Of a stretch of 64,000 bases of DNA, positions 35,147 to 45,483 are shown piece by piece (position 1 is the stretch's first letter; each line of letters begins with the position of its first letter). This DNA is from Bradyrhizobium sp. (lineage in GTDB: Bacteria > Pseudomonadota > Alphaproteobacteria > Rhizobiales > Xanthobacteraceae), in NCBI RefSeq assembly GCF_022844465.1, contig NZ_JALHLP010000007.1, positions 1 to 64,000 of the forward strand. The letters are read 5' to 3'. The translations under genes were made by a program, and so were the position numbers. Under the pieces are notes generated by a model. It saw nothing but the letters and a program-made list of their open reading frames with translations, was not told where the DNA came from and did no database searches.

Positions 35147-35515
35147 ATGATCAAAGCCTACGCTTTTGCTGCAATGCTCCTGCTTCTCGCGCCCGCTTCC
35201 GCGCTGGCGCAGCACCGCGCCGGTGACGCTGCGCTGGGAGCGTTGGCCGGCGCCGTCGTGCTGGGGCCGGTCGGTGCCATCGCCGGGGCGTTCGTCGGTT
35301 ACTCCGCTGGGCCGGCGATATCGCGGTCCTGGGGAATTGATCGACCCCGTTCGTCGCGGCACCGGAGACATGCTTCAGGAGACGGGGTCCGGGCCGCGCG
35401 GGCGGAAGCGATCGGCGAGCCGCGCGTAGCCAGCGCCCGTGCCGAGGCGAAAGGCGTCGCACCGCGCGGCAAGTCCAACTCCAAGGCGTTTCCACCCGTC
35501 CAGGCGCTCGAATAA
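35147..35515 (+). CDS. small exported protein with glycine-zipper-like segment
   Basis: 122 residues, no named family recognised. Signal peptide MIKAYAFAAMLLLLAPASALAQ, then a Gly/Ala hydrophobic stretch (ALGALAGAVVLGPVGAIAGAFVGYSAG) of the kind found in glycine-zipper outer-membrane or periplasmic proteins, then a basic Arg/Ala-rich tail. ATG 35147 follows GGAACGGGAAT. The tandem 21-bp repeat upstream may regulate it. Confidence 0.65.
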   Translation: MIKAYAFAAMLLLLAPASALAQHRAGDAALGALAGAVVLGPVGAIAGAFVGYSAGPAISRSWGIDRPRSSRHRRHASGDGVRAARAEAIGEPRVASARAEAKGVAPRGKSNSKAFPPVQALE

Positions 35516-35522
35516 GCGCCCC

Positions 35523-36965
35523 CTACGCCTGATCCGCCGCTACCTCCCTGGCCGATTCTGGCGCCGAAGCCAGTCGCCGCGGACGCACCACTGTCACCGT
35601 ACAGGCGGCCTCCGCCGCCACCCTGGCCGAGACGCTGCCGAGCAAGGCGCGCAGCATCGAATGCTGTCGCGCACCAATCACGATGTGGTCGACCTGATTG
35701 ACAGCAGTGAATTCCAGGATCGCCGACGCGGGGTCGATCGCCTCGAGCACATGCACCGTGAGCCTGCTTTCATCGAGTTCCAGCGGTTGCGCCCAGTGCC
35801 GGAGCGCGACCATCCGGTCGATATGCTTGTTGTTGCCTTGTTCGTCGAGCGTCCGGTCGAGGGTGATGCGTCCGAGCCTGAGAACGTTGAGGCAGGCGAG
35901 CCGCGCGGACGGCAAAGTCGCCAGCAGCTGCGCAGCGGTCCGGCGCAGGCACACGTTAAGCGCCGCCGATCCCTCCTCGGTGTCCAGCGCGACGACCACG
36001 ATCGGCCCCGCGGCCAGCTGGGCCGCGATATCGGATTTCGGTTTCGGCTGGGTCAGGTCGCGGTTGAAGCGGCGGCGCCACACCGTGCTGAGCGGATCGC
36101 GCTGCAGTCGCTCCGAGCGCGCCGTCAATTTGACCTGATCGGGGTGCGCCAGCTCGAACGCCAGTTGGGCGGCGGTCGGATAACGCCAGACCGGTTCGAT
36201 CTCCAGGCACCGCAGCACGATTTCCTGCAGCCAGGGCGGATAATCTGCCCTCAGCTTGCGCGGCGGATAGGGATCGCGCCACAGCCGGCGGCGCATGCCG
36301 CGCAGAGTTTCGCTTTCGCCGAACGGCCGCTCGCCAGTGGTGAAGAAATACAGCAGCACGCCCAGCGAGAACAGGTCGCTGCGCGGGTCGTCGCGAACCC
36401 CGAGCAGGCGCTCCGGCGCCATGTACGGCGCGGTGCCGTAAGGCAGACGGAATTCCTCCTGCAACAGGTCCGGCAACTGATTGTGGTGCGACAGCCCGAA
36501 ATCGATCAGCACGCATTCGCCCGAGGGGCGGAACATGACGCTGCTCGGCTTGATGTCGTGATGGATGACGTTCTGCCGGTGCAGGTCGGCCAGCGCGGTC
36601 GCGATTCTGCCGACGACGATCCGCGCCTCTTCATAGGGGAGCGGCAATTCGCCGATCCGGCTGTAGAGCGTCTTGCCGGGAATGCGTTCGATGACGACGT
36701 AGGGCTGCCGGTCGAAATCGCCGGTACCGAAACAGGCCGGCACATGCGGGCCGGCCAGCCGCGGCAGGATCATCTGCTCCATCTCGAAGCTGACGATCGC
36801 CGCCGGATCCTCGCCTTCGGAAATCCGCGGGATCTTCATCAACAGCGGCGCCGTGATGCCGGGGCGGGTCACCGTCCACAGCGTTGCCATGCCGCCCTGG
36901 TGAACGCGTTCGCCGATCGTGAAACCGTCCAGTTCCGCGCCGGGTTCGATTGATGGCCTTGCCAT
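35523..36965 (-). CDS. Ser/Thr protein kinase fused to a universal stress protein domain
   Basis: 480 residues. Hanks-type kinase at about 15-285: glycine-loop region GERVHQGGMATLW, Lys44, catalytic HHDIKPSSVMF with Asp137, IDFG with Asp155, and YMAPERLLG. Residues about 315-470 form a UspA domain (IVVVALDTEEGSAALN..., VDHIVIGARQHSMLRALLGSVSARVAAEA). The UspA nucleotide loop lacks the middle glycine of the usual pattern. No membrane helix. It probably signals stress by phosphorylating target proteins; the USP part may sense ATP. The metallophosphoesterase gene ends 3 nt before its start, so the pair is co-transcribed. Confidence 0.93.
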   Translation of the reverse strand: MARPSIEPGAELDGFTIGERVHQGGMATLWTVTRPGITAPLLMKIPRISEGEDPAAIVSFEMEQMILPRLAGPHVPACFGTGDFDRQPYVVIERIPGKTLYSRIGELPLPYEEARIVVGRIATALADLHRQNVIHHDIKPSSVMFRPSGECVLIDFGLSHHNQLPDLLQEEFRLPYGTAPYMAPERLLGVRDDPRSDLFSLGVLLYFFTTGERPFGESETLRGMRRRLWRDPYPPRKLRADYPPWLQEIVLRCLEIEPVWRYPTAAQLAFELAHPDQVKLTARSERLQRDPLSTVWRRRFNRDLTQPKPKSDIAAQLAAGPIVVVALDTEEGSAALNVCLRRTAAQLLATLPSARLACLNVLRLGRITLDRTLDEQGNNKHIDRMVALRHWAQPLELDESRLTVHVLEAIDPASAILEFTAVNQVDHIVIGARQHSMLRALLGSVSARVAAEAACTVTVVRPRRLASAPESAREVAADQA

Positions 36966-36968
36966 CTC

Positions 36969-37709
36969 TCATCTCCCCAGAAGCAGGCGGTCGGCCAGCC
37001 AGTGCGGCAGGCCGTTGGCGCGGATCCGCTCCGCCGCCGCCTCGACATCGTAGGGCACGCGGCAATAGGTGATCTCGCGGGACGAGGTGTCGAGCATCGC
37101 AAACGAGGCCGCCGGATTGCCGTCGCGCGGTTGCCCGACCGAGCCGAGAACGGCAAGCCAGCGCCGTCCGCCGAGCAATTGCACCGGCACCTCCGATGTC
37201 GGGATGAAACTCGTCATCTTCGCCGCCGATGACATCGAATAGAGCGCCGGCCGGTGAATGTGTCCGCAAAACGTGACCTGGGCGGCGGTCGCCTCGATGC
37301 TGCGCGCTGCCTCCGACGTGCCGTGCACATAGCGCCATCGCGCCGGGTGAGCGGCTTCCGAATGCACATAGAGGCGGTCGCCTTCCTGCCGCTTCAGCGG
37401 CAGTTCGGCCAGAAAGCGCCGCTGCGGCCCGCTGAGTCTGCCGCGGGTCCATTCGATCGCGGCCTGGGCTTCGGCGTTCATGGTCTCGGAATGGTTTCCG
37501 ATGGCATGATCATGGTTGCCGATCACGGCGATGGCGCCGTCCTCGACCAGACCCATCACGGCATCGACAGCCCATTCAGGGTCGGCGCCGTAGCCTACGA
37601 CGTCGCCGAGGCAGATGATCCGCTCCGCCCCCCGCGCGTGCGCAACAGCGAGGCAGGCTTCGAACGCCTGCCGGTTGGCATGGATATCCGCAAAGATGGC
37701 GAGACGCAC
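36969..37709 (-). CDS. metallophosphoesterase (calcineurin-like)
   Basis: 246 residues. All phosphoesterase metal motifs are present: IFADIHANRQAF (D-x-H), CLGDVVGYGADP (GDxxGYG), AVIGNHDHA (GNHD) and TFCGHIHRPALY (GHxH). GTG 37709 is chosen because GGGGAGGG lies 5-13 nt before it; ATG 37730/37727 are alternatives. Its place directly upstream of the kinase-USP gene suggests it could be the opposing protein phosphatase, which is inference; it could also act on nucleotides. Confidence 0.88.
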   Translation of the reverse strand: MRLAIFADIHANRQAFEACLAVAHARGAERIICLGDVVGYGADPEWAVDAVMGLVEDGAIAVIGNHDHAIGNHSETMNAEAQAAIEWTRGRLSGPQRRFLAELPLKRQEGDRLYVHSEAAHPARWRYVHGTSEAARSIEATAAQVTFCGHIHRPALYSMSSAAKMTSFIPTSEVPVQLLGGRRWLAVLGSVGQPRDGNPAASFAMLDTSSREITYCRVPYDVEAAAERIRANGLPHWLADRLLLGR

Positions 37710-37829
37710 GCAGCCCTCCCCGTCCATCATCTCGCCGGTGCCAGCGCGCGTCTTGATGGATATCAAACCACGCGCCGTGAACCGACAGCGCATATGGGGT
37801 CGCGGGAGATTGCCGTGGGTGACAGAAAG

Positions 37830-38426
37830 TCAGCGCTTGCGCGACGCTTCCAGTCCCTTCAGCAAAAGCGTCAGCAGCGCATCGATCCGCGCCGGGGCGC
37901 CGGGTTCGTTCCATTCCTCGGCATGGCCGGGATGGTGAAAGCGGCTGGTGGCATCGAAAATGGCGCGCGCCGCAACCTTGACGTCCGCGACCTCGAACGC
38001 GCCCTGCTTGACGCCGTCGGACAGAATCCGCGCGATCTGATCGACCAGGCAATCCTTGTGGCAATGCACCGCCCTGCAGGCCTCGCGCGCCAGCGTCAGG
38101 TAGGTCGCAAACATCTCGGGATCGTCGCCGAGCCGCTTGTGCTTGATCGAAAACATCGTGCGCAGCCAGCGCTCCAGCCTGGCCGGCGCCGGGCCGGAAG
38201 CTTCCGCGATCTTGAGCAGCGGCGCGCTTACCCGGTCGAGCCAGCGTTTGGCAACGGCCTCGCGCAGCGAGGCCTTGCTGGGAAAATGCCTGTAGACGCT
38301 GCCATGACTGACATCGAGGGCGCGGGCGACGTCCACCACCGTCGCCTTGGCCAGACCGTAGCGCCGCAGAACGTCCTCGGTCACCTCCAAAATCCGCTCG
38401 GGGGTCAAGACCACGATTTCGTTCAT
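37830..38426 (-). CDS. TetR family transcriptional regulator
   Basis: 198 residues; ATG 38426 follows GAAGGTG. The helix-turn-helix is at about 20-60 (KATVVDVARALDVSHGSVYRHFPSKASLREAVAKRW). The ligand domain AEWNEPGAPARIDALLTLLLKG lies at the C terminus. No target can be assigned. It lies upstream of, and 120 nt from, the phosphoesterase/kinase operon. Confidence 0.9.
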   Translation of the reverse strand: MNEIVVLTPERILEVTEDVLRRYGLAKATVVDVARALDVSHGSVYRHFPSKASLREAVAKRWLDRVSAPLLKIAEASGPAPARLERWLRTMFSIKHKRLGDDPEMFATYLTLAREACRAVHCHKDCLVDQIARILSDGVKQGAFEVADVKVAARAIFDATSRFHHPGHAEEWNEPGAPARIDALLTLLLKGLEASRKR

Positions 38427-38472
38427 GCGGGCACCTTCAAAACGATGGGACGGGCGGTCATTCAATCCCTCC

Positions 38473-38564
38473 AGATCATGATGCGGTCTCGCATCATGAT
38501 CTCATCTCTTTGTTTGAGCATGACCTTTTCGGAAAACCGGACTCCACTTTTCCGGGTCATGCTC
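38473..38564. repeat. Rhizobiales-type palindromic repeat (two hairpins)
   Basis: A perfect 12-bp stem AGATCATGATGC / GCATCATGATCT (38473-38484, 38491-38502) with a 6-nt loop, followed by GAGCATGACC ... GGTCATGCTC (38516-38525, 38555-38564) enclosing CTTTTCGGAAAACCGG. Repeats with this GAGCATGA/CGGAAAA composition are widespread between genes in Bradyrhizobium and relatives. It lies between a small ORF and the TetR gene. Confidence 0.75.
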
Positions 38565-38570
38565 GACAGG

Positions 38571-38681
38571 TCAATGTTTCAACAGCTCCAGCCGCTCGGC
38601 CTCCGCCGCCAGATAGCTGGCGACGCGCTGATCGAGCCAGCGCTGGATCTGTGCGGTCAGATGAATGATCTGGATCATCAT
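38571..38681 (-). CDS. possible 36-residue peptide
   Basis: ATG 38681 follows GAGGACTGACGCT and opens MMIQIIHLTAQIQRWLDQRV, ending SYLAAEAERLELLKH: an amphipathic helix with no known family. The stop abuts the palindromic repeat. It may be a short real gene or just a frame by chance. Confidence 0.35.
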   Translation of the reverse strand: MMIQIIHLTAQIQRWLDQRVASYLAAEAERLELLKH

Positions 38682-38920
38682 AGCGTCAGTCCTCAGCAAG
38701 CACCCCGGCGGTCCAACAAGCCGGGGTACGCCCAACACCCGGCGTCGGCTGGGGAGATAGCATATCCCGCTGACAGATTTCAATATCTGTCAGTCAAATT
38801 TCAGTGACTATGAGGCACCCCCCAGTTTCGCGCCGTCATCAGCTCCAAGGCCGGCGCGTTTGTCTCGCTCCGGCCGCTCTGCTAAAGCGCGGCATAAGAG
38901 GCAATCCGCCGGAGTCGTCG

Positions 38921-40224
<1,304 letters not shown>

Positions 40225-40228
<4 letters not shown>

Positions 40229-40785
40229 TTGAGGCCGCCTCGCAGGTGGGCAACGTCCTCGCCGTCAGCGCCCGTCGCGGCCATCATTTCAGCAAGACGC
40301 CGAGCCTTTACATCCGCCTGCTCAATGGCCTTGGCGTCGCCGGCGACGCGCACATGGGCGAGAAGGTCAAGCACCGCTCCCGCGTCCGCAGGGATCCGAC
40401 GCAGCCCAATCTGCGGCAGGTGCATTTGATCCACGCCGAACTGTTCGATGAGTTGCGCGGAAAAGGTTTTGTCGTTCACCCCGCGGACCTCGGCGAGAAC
40501 GTCACCACATCAGGCGTCGATCTGCTGGCGCTGCCCACCGGGACCCGGCTGCATCTCGGCGCCGACGCCGCGGTCGAACTGACGGGCCTGCGCAATCCCT
40601 GCATCCAGATCGATGATTTCCAGAAGGGATTGATGGCGGCGACGCTGGACCGGGACCGCGACGGCAACCTCATCCGCAAGGCCGGCGTCATGAGCATCGT
40701 CATTGCGGACGGCGACGTGCGGCCCGGCGACACCATCCGCATCGTGCTGCCGGCAGGGCCGCACCGGCCGCTGCTGCCCGTCTAG
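40225..40785 (+). CDS. MOSC domain protein
   Basis: 186 residues; a single MOSC domain (about 25-170) of the sort that binds pyridoxal/molybdenum-cofactor sulfur. Visible: VAGDAHMGEKVKHRS, VHLIHAELFDELRGKGF, LGENVTTSGVDLLALPTGTRLHLG, and LTGLRNPCIQIDDFQKGL with the conserved Cys. It starts inside the purB stop codon, so it is translated from the same transcript. Its partner reaction is unknown. Confidence 0.88.
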
Positions 40786-40865
40786 GACCTGGAGAAAAGC
40801 CCAAAATGACCATCAACGCCGTCACGACAACTGAATTGTAACCCGGCATCGGCTAAGGTAGCAGC

Positions 40866-41654
40866 GTGTCATCCCCGCCCACCATCCTCGTCTTCGACTC
40901 CGGTCTCGGCGGCCTCACCGTGCTTCGTGAAATCGTCGATGCGCGCCGTGACGCCCATTACATCTATGTCGCTGATGACGCGTTCTTTCCCTATGGCCAT
41001 CACACCGAGGATCAGATCATCGCGCGCGTGGTGCCGCTGATCGGCGAATTGACCGCGCGGCATGCCCCCGATCTGGTGGTGATCGCCTGCAACACCGCCT
41101 CCACGCTGGTGATGTCGCATTTGCGCAGCGCCTATGACGTACCGTTCGTCGGCACCGTGCCCGCGATCAAGCCGGCCTGCGCCGGTTCAAGGACAAAGCG
41201 CGTGTCCGTTCTGGGCACCAGGGGCACCGTGCAGCGCGAATACACCAAGCGCCTGATCGAGGATTTCGCGCAAGGCTGTGAGGTGACGCTGGTCGGCTCG
41301 GCTGAGCTGGCCTCGCTGGCCGAAGCAGCCCTCAACGGCAATGAGGTCCGCGATGACGATATCGCGGCCGAACTGGCTCCCTGCTTTGTCGGAGAAGGCG
41401 ACGCCCGCACCGACACCGTGGTGCTGGCCTGCACCCATTATCCGTTGCTGCTCGATCGGCTGACCAGGCTCGCGCCCTGGCCGGTCGACTGGATCGATCC
41501 GGCGCCCGCCATCGCCCGGCGTGTGTCTGATCTGCTCGGCTCTCCCGGAAACGAATCCGACCGGGCCGGCGCGGAAATGATATTCACGTCAGGACGGCCG
41601 CACCGGCTGAGCCGGGCGCTGATGCCGTTCTTTGGCGGCCGCGTCCCGGCGTAA
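40866..41654 (+). CDS. murI: glutamate racemase
   Basis: 262 residues, start GTG 40866. It supplies D-glutamate for peptidoglycan. Both catalytic cysteines are present: Cys75 in VIACNTASTLVMSHLR and the later one in LACTHYPLLL; FDSGLGGLTVLREI and VGTVPAIKPA are also typical. It follows the MOSC gene by 80 nt. Confidence 0.95.
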   Translation: MSSPPTILVFDSGLGGLTVLREIVDARRDAHYIYVADDAFFPYGHHTEDQIIARVVPLIGELTARHAPDLVVIACNTASTLVMSHLRSAYDVPFVGTVPAIKPACAGSRTKRVSVLGTRGTVQREYTKRLIEDFAQGCEVTLVGSAELASLAEAALNGNEVRDDDIAAELAPCFVGEGDARTDTVVLACTHYPLLLDRLTRLAPWPVDWIDPAPAIARRVSDLLGSPGNESDRAGAEMIFTSGRPHRLSRALMPFFGGRVPA

Positions 41655-41678
41655 GCTCGACAGGCAGGAGTTAGCGCT

Positions 41679-42458
41679 TTGACATCCCCGAGGCCCGCGC
41701 CGCTCAATCGCCTGCGCCAGCAATGGCGGCAGGGACGCCCGACCTTCGGCGCCATCGCAACCATTCCCTCGATCCAGACCGTGCAGATCATGGCCCGCTC
41801 GGGGCTGGACTGGATCATCATCGACCTCGAACACGGCCCAATCGACCTCGGCTCGGCGCATGCGATGATCACGGCGACCTCTGGCACGTCCTGCGTGCCG
41901 ATGGTGCGGATCGCGGCCAACGAGCCCTGGCTGGCTAAAGCGCCGATGGACATCGGCGCCCTCGGAATCAACTTCCCGATGATCTGCAGCCGCGCCGATG
42001 CCGAGAAAGCCGTCCGCGGCGTCCGCTATCCGCCGAAGGGCGAGCGGTTGTGGGGCCCGTTCCACGCCCCGTTCCGCTGGGGCGTGTCGATGGCGGATTA
42101 CATGGCGACCGCGGATGACGACATGATCTGCATGATCACGATCGAGCATGTCGAGGCGGTCAACCGAATCGACGAGATCATGGCGACGCCCGGTATCGAT
42201 CTCGCGGTGATCGGCCCCGGCGACCTCGCCACCTCCATCAACAAGCGCGGCCTGCCCGACGACCCTGAAGTGGTCGAACTGATGGCGCGCGCCGAGGCGG
42301 GAATCCTCAAGAGCGGTGTGCCGATTGGCGGCGTCGCGCGAACGGCCGAGCAAGCCAATCGGATGATCGACCGCGGCTACGTGGCGCTGGCGCTGGGATT
42401 CGACTGGTCGCTGTTCCAGCGCGGCCTTGCGGCGAGCCTTGAAGGGATCAGGCGATAA
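41679..42458 (+). CDS. HpcH/HpaI aldolase family protein
   Basis: 259 residues, start TTG 41679 after AGGCAGGAG. Motifs of the metal-dependent class II HpcH/HpaI fold: LDWIIIDLEHGPIDLG, MITIEHVEAVNRIDEI with the metal-binding Glu, and GPGDLATSINKRG. It catalyses retro-aldol or aldol reactions on 2-oxo acids such as 2-keto-3-deoxy acids. The specific substrate is not evident. Confidence 0.88.
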   Translation: MTSPRPAPLNRLRQQWRQGRPTFGAIATIPSIQTVQIMARSGLDWIIIDLEHGPIDLGSAHAMITATSGTSCVPMVRIAANEPWLAKAPMDIGALGINFPMICSRADAEKAVRGVRYPPKGERLWGPFHAPFRWGVSMADYMATADDDMICMITIEHVEAVNRIDEIMATPGIDLAVIGPGDLATSINKRGLPDDPEVVELMARAEAGILKSGVPIGGVARTAEQANRMIDRGYVALALGFDWSLFQRGLAASLEGIRR

Positions 42459-42625
42459 GTTCCGATGGTCCCGGCAAACCATTCAAAATACTGGAGGTTT
42501 ATTGACGCGGGCATGCCCGAACCAACTAGCGTCAAAGCGGGTTGTTCGTGCTAGATGTCGGTCGGACCGGCCAATCACGGCGAACGGCCGATGGCCGACC
42601 GGCCTGTGGCAGGATCTTGGGCGGA

Positions 42626-43408
42626 ATGATGCGCGGAACGGCTCGAAAAATCACCATGCCGCGCCGCTTCGTCGCCGATCTCATGCGCGCTTCGATCCGC
42701 GTTCCCATGGTTTCGCTGATCCGGCCCGTCAGCATCCGTGGCCTGCTTGATGCCCGGGCCCAAGCCGCGCGCAGGCCGGGCTGGGCGGCGATCTTCGCCA
42801 AGGCGTTCGCACTGGTGGCGAAAGAACAGCCGGTGCTGCGCACGCTCTATGTCAAATGGCCGTCGCCCGCCTTCTACGAACTGCCGCGCAGCGTCGCCAT
42901 GGTGGCGATCGCGCGGGTCGAAGACGGGCAGGATTGCGTGCTGCCGCAAAAGATCGCCGCGCCTGACGAAATTCCGCTCACCGAGGTCGATGCGCTGATC
43001 CGGCGCGCCAAGGAAGCCCCGATCGAGCAAGTACCGGCGTTCCGCAGGATCATGCGGATCACCCGGCTGCCGTTGCCGCTGCGGCGCCTGTTCTGGGCGA
43101 TCGGACTGAATTTCGGCCGCCAGCGGGCCAATTACTTCGGCAGTTTCGGCGTAACCTCGGTGGCCGCTTATGGGGCTGGACAGTTGCATGCGCTCAGTCC
43201 GGGGCCGTTCGTCCTGAGCTATGGCCTAGCCAAAGCCGACCAGACCATCGACGTGGTGCTGCGCTGGGATCACCGGATTACCGACGCCGCCTTTATCGCC
43301 GGCGTCCTCAGCCGGCTGGAACAGGTGCTGAACACCGAAATCGCAGCCGAATTGCGCGCCGACCGGCCGCAAACCGAGGCAAAAGCGGTCCGGGCCGTCG
43401 GGACCTGA
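42626..43408 (+). CDS. lipoyl-less 2-oxoacid dehydrogenase E2-like acyltransferase
   Basis: 260 residues. The catalytic-domain end [26 protein letters not shown] resembles the E2 motif DHRxxDG, where the usual Gly is Ala. No lipoyl or E1/E3-binding domain is present. ATG 42626 (or the adjacent 42629) is chosen over the open frame from 42542. I infer an acyltransferase fold; the substrate is unknown. It is directly upstream of rpsD, whose promoter lies in the gap. Confidence 0.65.
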   Translation: MMRGTARKITMPRRFVADLMRASIRVPMVSLIRPVSIRGLLDARAQAARRPGWAAIFAKAFALVAKEQPVLRTLYVKWPSPAFYELPRSVAMVAIARVEDGQDCVLPQKIAAPDEIPLTEVDALIRRAKEAPIEQVPAFRRIMRITRLPLPLRRLFWAIGLNFGRQRANYFGSFGVTSVAAYGAGQLHALSPGPFVLSYGLAKADQTIDVVLRWDHRITDAAFIAGVLSRLEQVLNTEIAAELRADRPQTEAKAVRAVGT

Positions 43409-43446
43409 CGGAAGCCGATTTAACTCGGAAAACCGGCTGTTTTCGT

Positions 43447-43475
43447 TGACAGAACGGCGGTTTCTCCCTAAAAAC
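43447..43475 (+). promoter_or_regulatory. putative sigma-70 type promoter for rpsD
   Basis: TTGACA at 43447-43452, then a 17-bp spacer, then TAAAAA at 43470-43475 (four of six against TATAAT). This would start transcription about 140 nt before rpsD. Confidence 0.55.
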
Positions 43476-43485
43476 CCGCTTGCTC

Positions 43486-43507
43486 GCGGGCCGGTTTCGG
43501 CCCGCGT
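43486..43507 (+). promoter_or_regulatory. strong leader hairpin in the rpsD 5' UTR
   Basis: Perfect 9-bp stem CGCGGGCCG / CGGCCCGCG with a GTTT loop, just inside the predicted transcript. It could serve as an S4 autoregulatory leader element or an attenuator; no oligo-U tract follows, so it is not a simple terminator. Confidence 0.45.
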
Positions 43508-43622
43508 TGCGTTTCGCGACCCGCGGTCTTCCCCGAGCTTTCGAGGCGGACCTGTCGGCCCCGGCATTCCCGGTGCACAGGAGGGCGCGTTTCCTCAAGA
43601 CTCAAACCTATCAGAGGACGCG

Positions 43623-44240
43623 ATGACAAAGCGCAGTGAGGCGAAATACAAGATCGACCGCCGTATGGGCCAGAATATCTGGGGCCGCCCCAAGAGCCCG
43701 GTGAATCGCCGGGAATATGGTCCCGGCCAGCACGGCCAGCGCCGCAAGGGCAAGCTGTCCGATTTCGGCGTCCAGCTCCGCGCCAAGCAGAAGCTGAAGG
43801 GCTATTACGCCAACATCAGCGAGCGCCAGTTCCACGGCATCTATGTCGAAGCCGGCCGGATGAAGGGCGACACCGGCGAAAACCTGATCGGCCTCCTGGA
43901 GCGCCGCCTCGACACCGTGGTCTATCGCGCCAAGTTCGTGGCGACCATGTTCGCCGCGCGCCAGTTCATCAACCACGGCCACGTCAAGGTGAACGGCCGT
44001 CGCGTCAACATTTCCAGCTACAAGGTCAAGCCCGGCGACCTCGTCGAGGTCAAGGAATCCTCCAAGCAGCTCACCCATGTGCTGGAAGCAAGCCAGCTCG
44101 GCGAGCGCGACGTGCCTGACTTCATCGAAGTCGACCACTCCAAGATGACGGCCAAGTTCACCCGCATCCCCGCGCTGTCGGACGTGCCGTTCGCGGTGCA
44201 GATGGAGCCGCATTTGATCGTCGAGTTCTATTCGCGCTGA
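43623..44240 (+). CDS. rpsD: 30S ribosomal protein S4
   Basis: 205 residues from ATG 43623 (after AGAGGACG). It binds 16S rRNA early in 30S assembly. N-terminal zone [21 protein letters not shown], central S4 RNA-binding fold [48 protein letters not shown] terminator follows after 26 nt. Confidence 0.98.
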   Translation: MTKRSEAKYKIDRRMGQNIWGRPKSPVNRREYGPGQHGQRRKGKLSDFGVQLRAKQKLKGYYANISERQFHGIYVEAGRMKGDTGENLIGLLERRLDTVVYRAKFVATMFAARQFINHGHVKVNGRRVNISSYKVKPGDLVEVKESSKQLTHVLEASQLGERDVPDFIEVDHSKMTAKFTRIPALSDVPFAVQMEPHLIVEFYSR

Positions 44241-44266
44241 TCGGTTTCAGTTCCGAGCAATCAAGG

Positions 44267-44294
44267 GCCCCGGTTTCGCCGGGGCTCTTTTTTG
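44267..44294 (+). terminator. rho-independent terminator after rpsD
   Basis: Stem GCCCCGG / CCGGGGC (44267-44273, 44279-44285) around a TTTCG loop, followed by TCTTTTTTG. It ends the rpsD transcript. Confidence 0.88.
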
Positions 44295-44373
44295 TCTGAC
44301 TATCATTGAGCTGTCCGGGTGGAACGCTTAGAAGGCACCAGATCGGCCATAAAGCACAGCTGTGAGACCTTCC

Positions 44374-45483
44374 ATGCACTACACCCCCGCCCCGCGCGAT
44401 CCCAAGGCCGAGCCCGTCCGCATCAACCTGCTGTCGGACACCCAGACCCGCCCGACGCCAGCGATGCGCGAGGCGATGGCGCGCGCGGAGGTCGGCGATG
44501 AGCAGATCGGCGACGACCCGACGGTCAATCTGCTCTGCGAGCGCGTGGCCGACCTGCTGGGCAAGGAGGCCGCGGTGTTCATGCCGTCAGGCACCATGTG
44601 CAACGTCGCGGCGACGCTGTCGCATTGCCGGCCGGGCGACGAAATCCTCGCCCATGTCAGTGCGCACATCATCGCCCGCGAGGGTGGCGCGCACGCCGCC
44701 CTCGGCGGATTCCAGATCACGCCGCTGGCGGGCGACGACGGGCAATTCACGCCCGAGACCTTTCGCGCAGCGCTGCACCCGCGCTCGCGCTACCAGCCGC
44801 CGCAGACCGTGGTCAGTGTCGAGCAGACCGCCAATATCGGCGGCGGCACGATCTGGAAAAAGACCGCGCTGGATGAAATCGTTGAGATCGCCAGGGCGAA
44901 CGGGCTGATCACCCATATGGACGGCGCGCGGCTGTTGAACGCCTGCGTCGCTACCGGGACATCGGCAAGCGACATGGCGGCGGGGTGGGATTCCGCCTGG
45001 ATCGATTTTTCCAAGGGCCTCGGCGCCCCGATCGGCGGCGTCATCGCCGGATCGCGCGCCTTTGTCGACGACGTCTGGCGCTGGAAGCAGCGGCTCGGCG
45101 GATCGATGCGGCAGGCCGGCATTTGCGCCGCCGCATGCGTATATGCACTCGACCATCACGTCGACCGCCTCGCCGACGATCACGCCAATGCGCGCGCGCT
45201 GGCGCGCGGATTGGCGCAAATCAGCGGCATCGAAGTGCAGCAACCCGAGACCAATCTGGTGTTCTTCAAACCTGACGGCGCCGGCGTCAGCGGCGAAGCC
45301 ATGGTCGCGGCCCTGCGCAGGCGCGGCGTGCTGCTGGCGATGATGGACGGCCGCATCCGCGCCTGCACCCATCTTGACGTCAGCGCCGGCATGATCGAGG
45401 AGACGGTCGGGCTGGTGCGCGAGATCGCGCGTGGGGCCAAGGCCACGCACCGCCTGGCGGTAGGCATCAATCTCCAGTTGTGA
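44374..45483 (+). CDS. low-specificity threonine aldolase family protein
   Basis: 369 residues from ATG 44374; an in-frame GTG at 44362 is possible. PLP-dependent fold type I enzyme cleaving L-threonine (or related beta-hydroxy amino acids) to glycine and an aldehyde. RINLLSDTQTRPTPAMREAM at the N terminus, FMPSGTMCNVAA, HMDGARLLNA, and the PLP lysine in WIDFSKGLGAPIGGVIAG. It is convergent with the GH17 gene; their 3' ends overlap by 17 nt. Confidence 0.9.
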   Translation: MHYTPAPRDPKAEPVRINLLSDTQTRPTPAMREAMARAEVGDEQIGDDPTVNLLCERVADLLGKEAAVFMPSGTMCNVAATLSHCRPGDEILAHVSAHIIAREGGAHAALGGFQITPLAGDDGQFTPETFRAALHPRSRYQPPQTVVSVEQTANIGGGTIWKKTALDEIVEIARANGLITHMDGARLLNACVATGTSASDMAAGWDSAWIDFSKGLGAPIGGVIAGSRAFVDDVWRWKQRLGGSMRQAGICAAACVYALDHHVDRLADDHANARALARGLAQISGIEVQQPETNLVFFKPDGAGVSGEAMVAALRRRGVLLAMMDGRIRACTHLDVSAGMIEETVGLVREIARGAKATHRLAVGINLQL

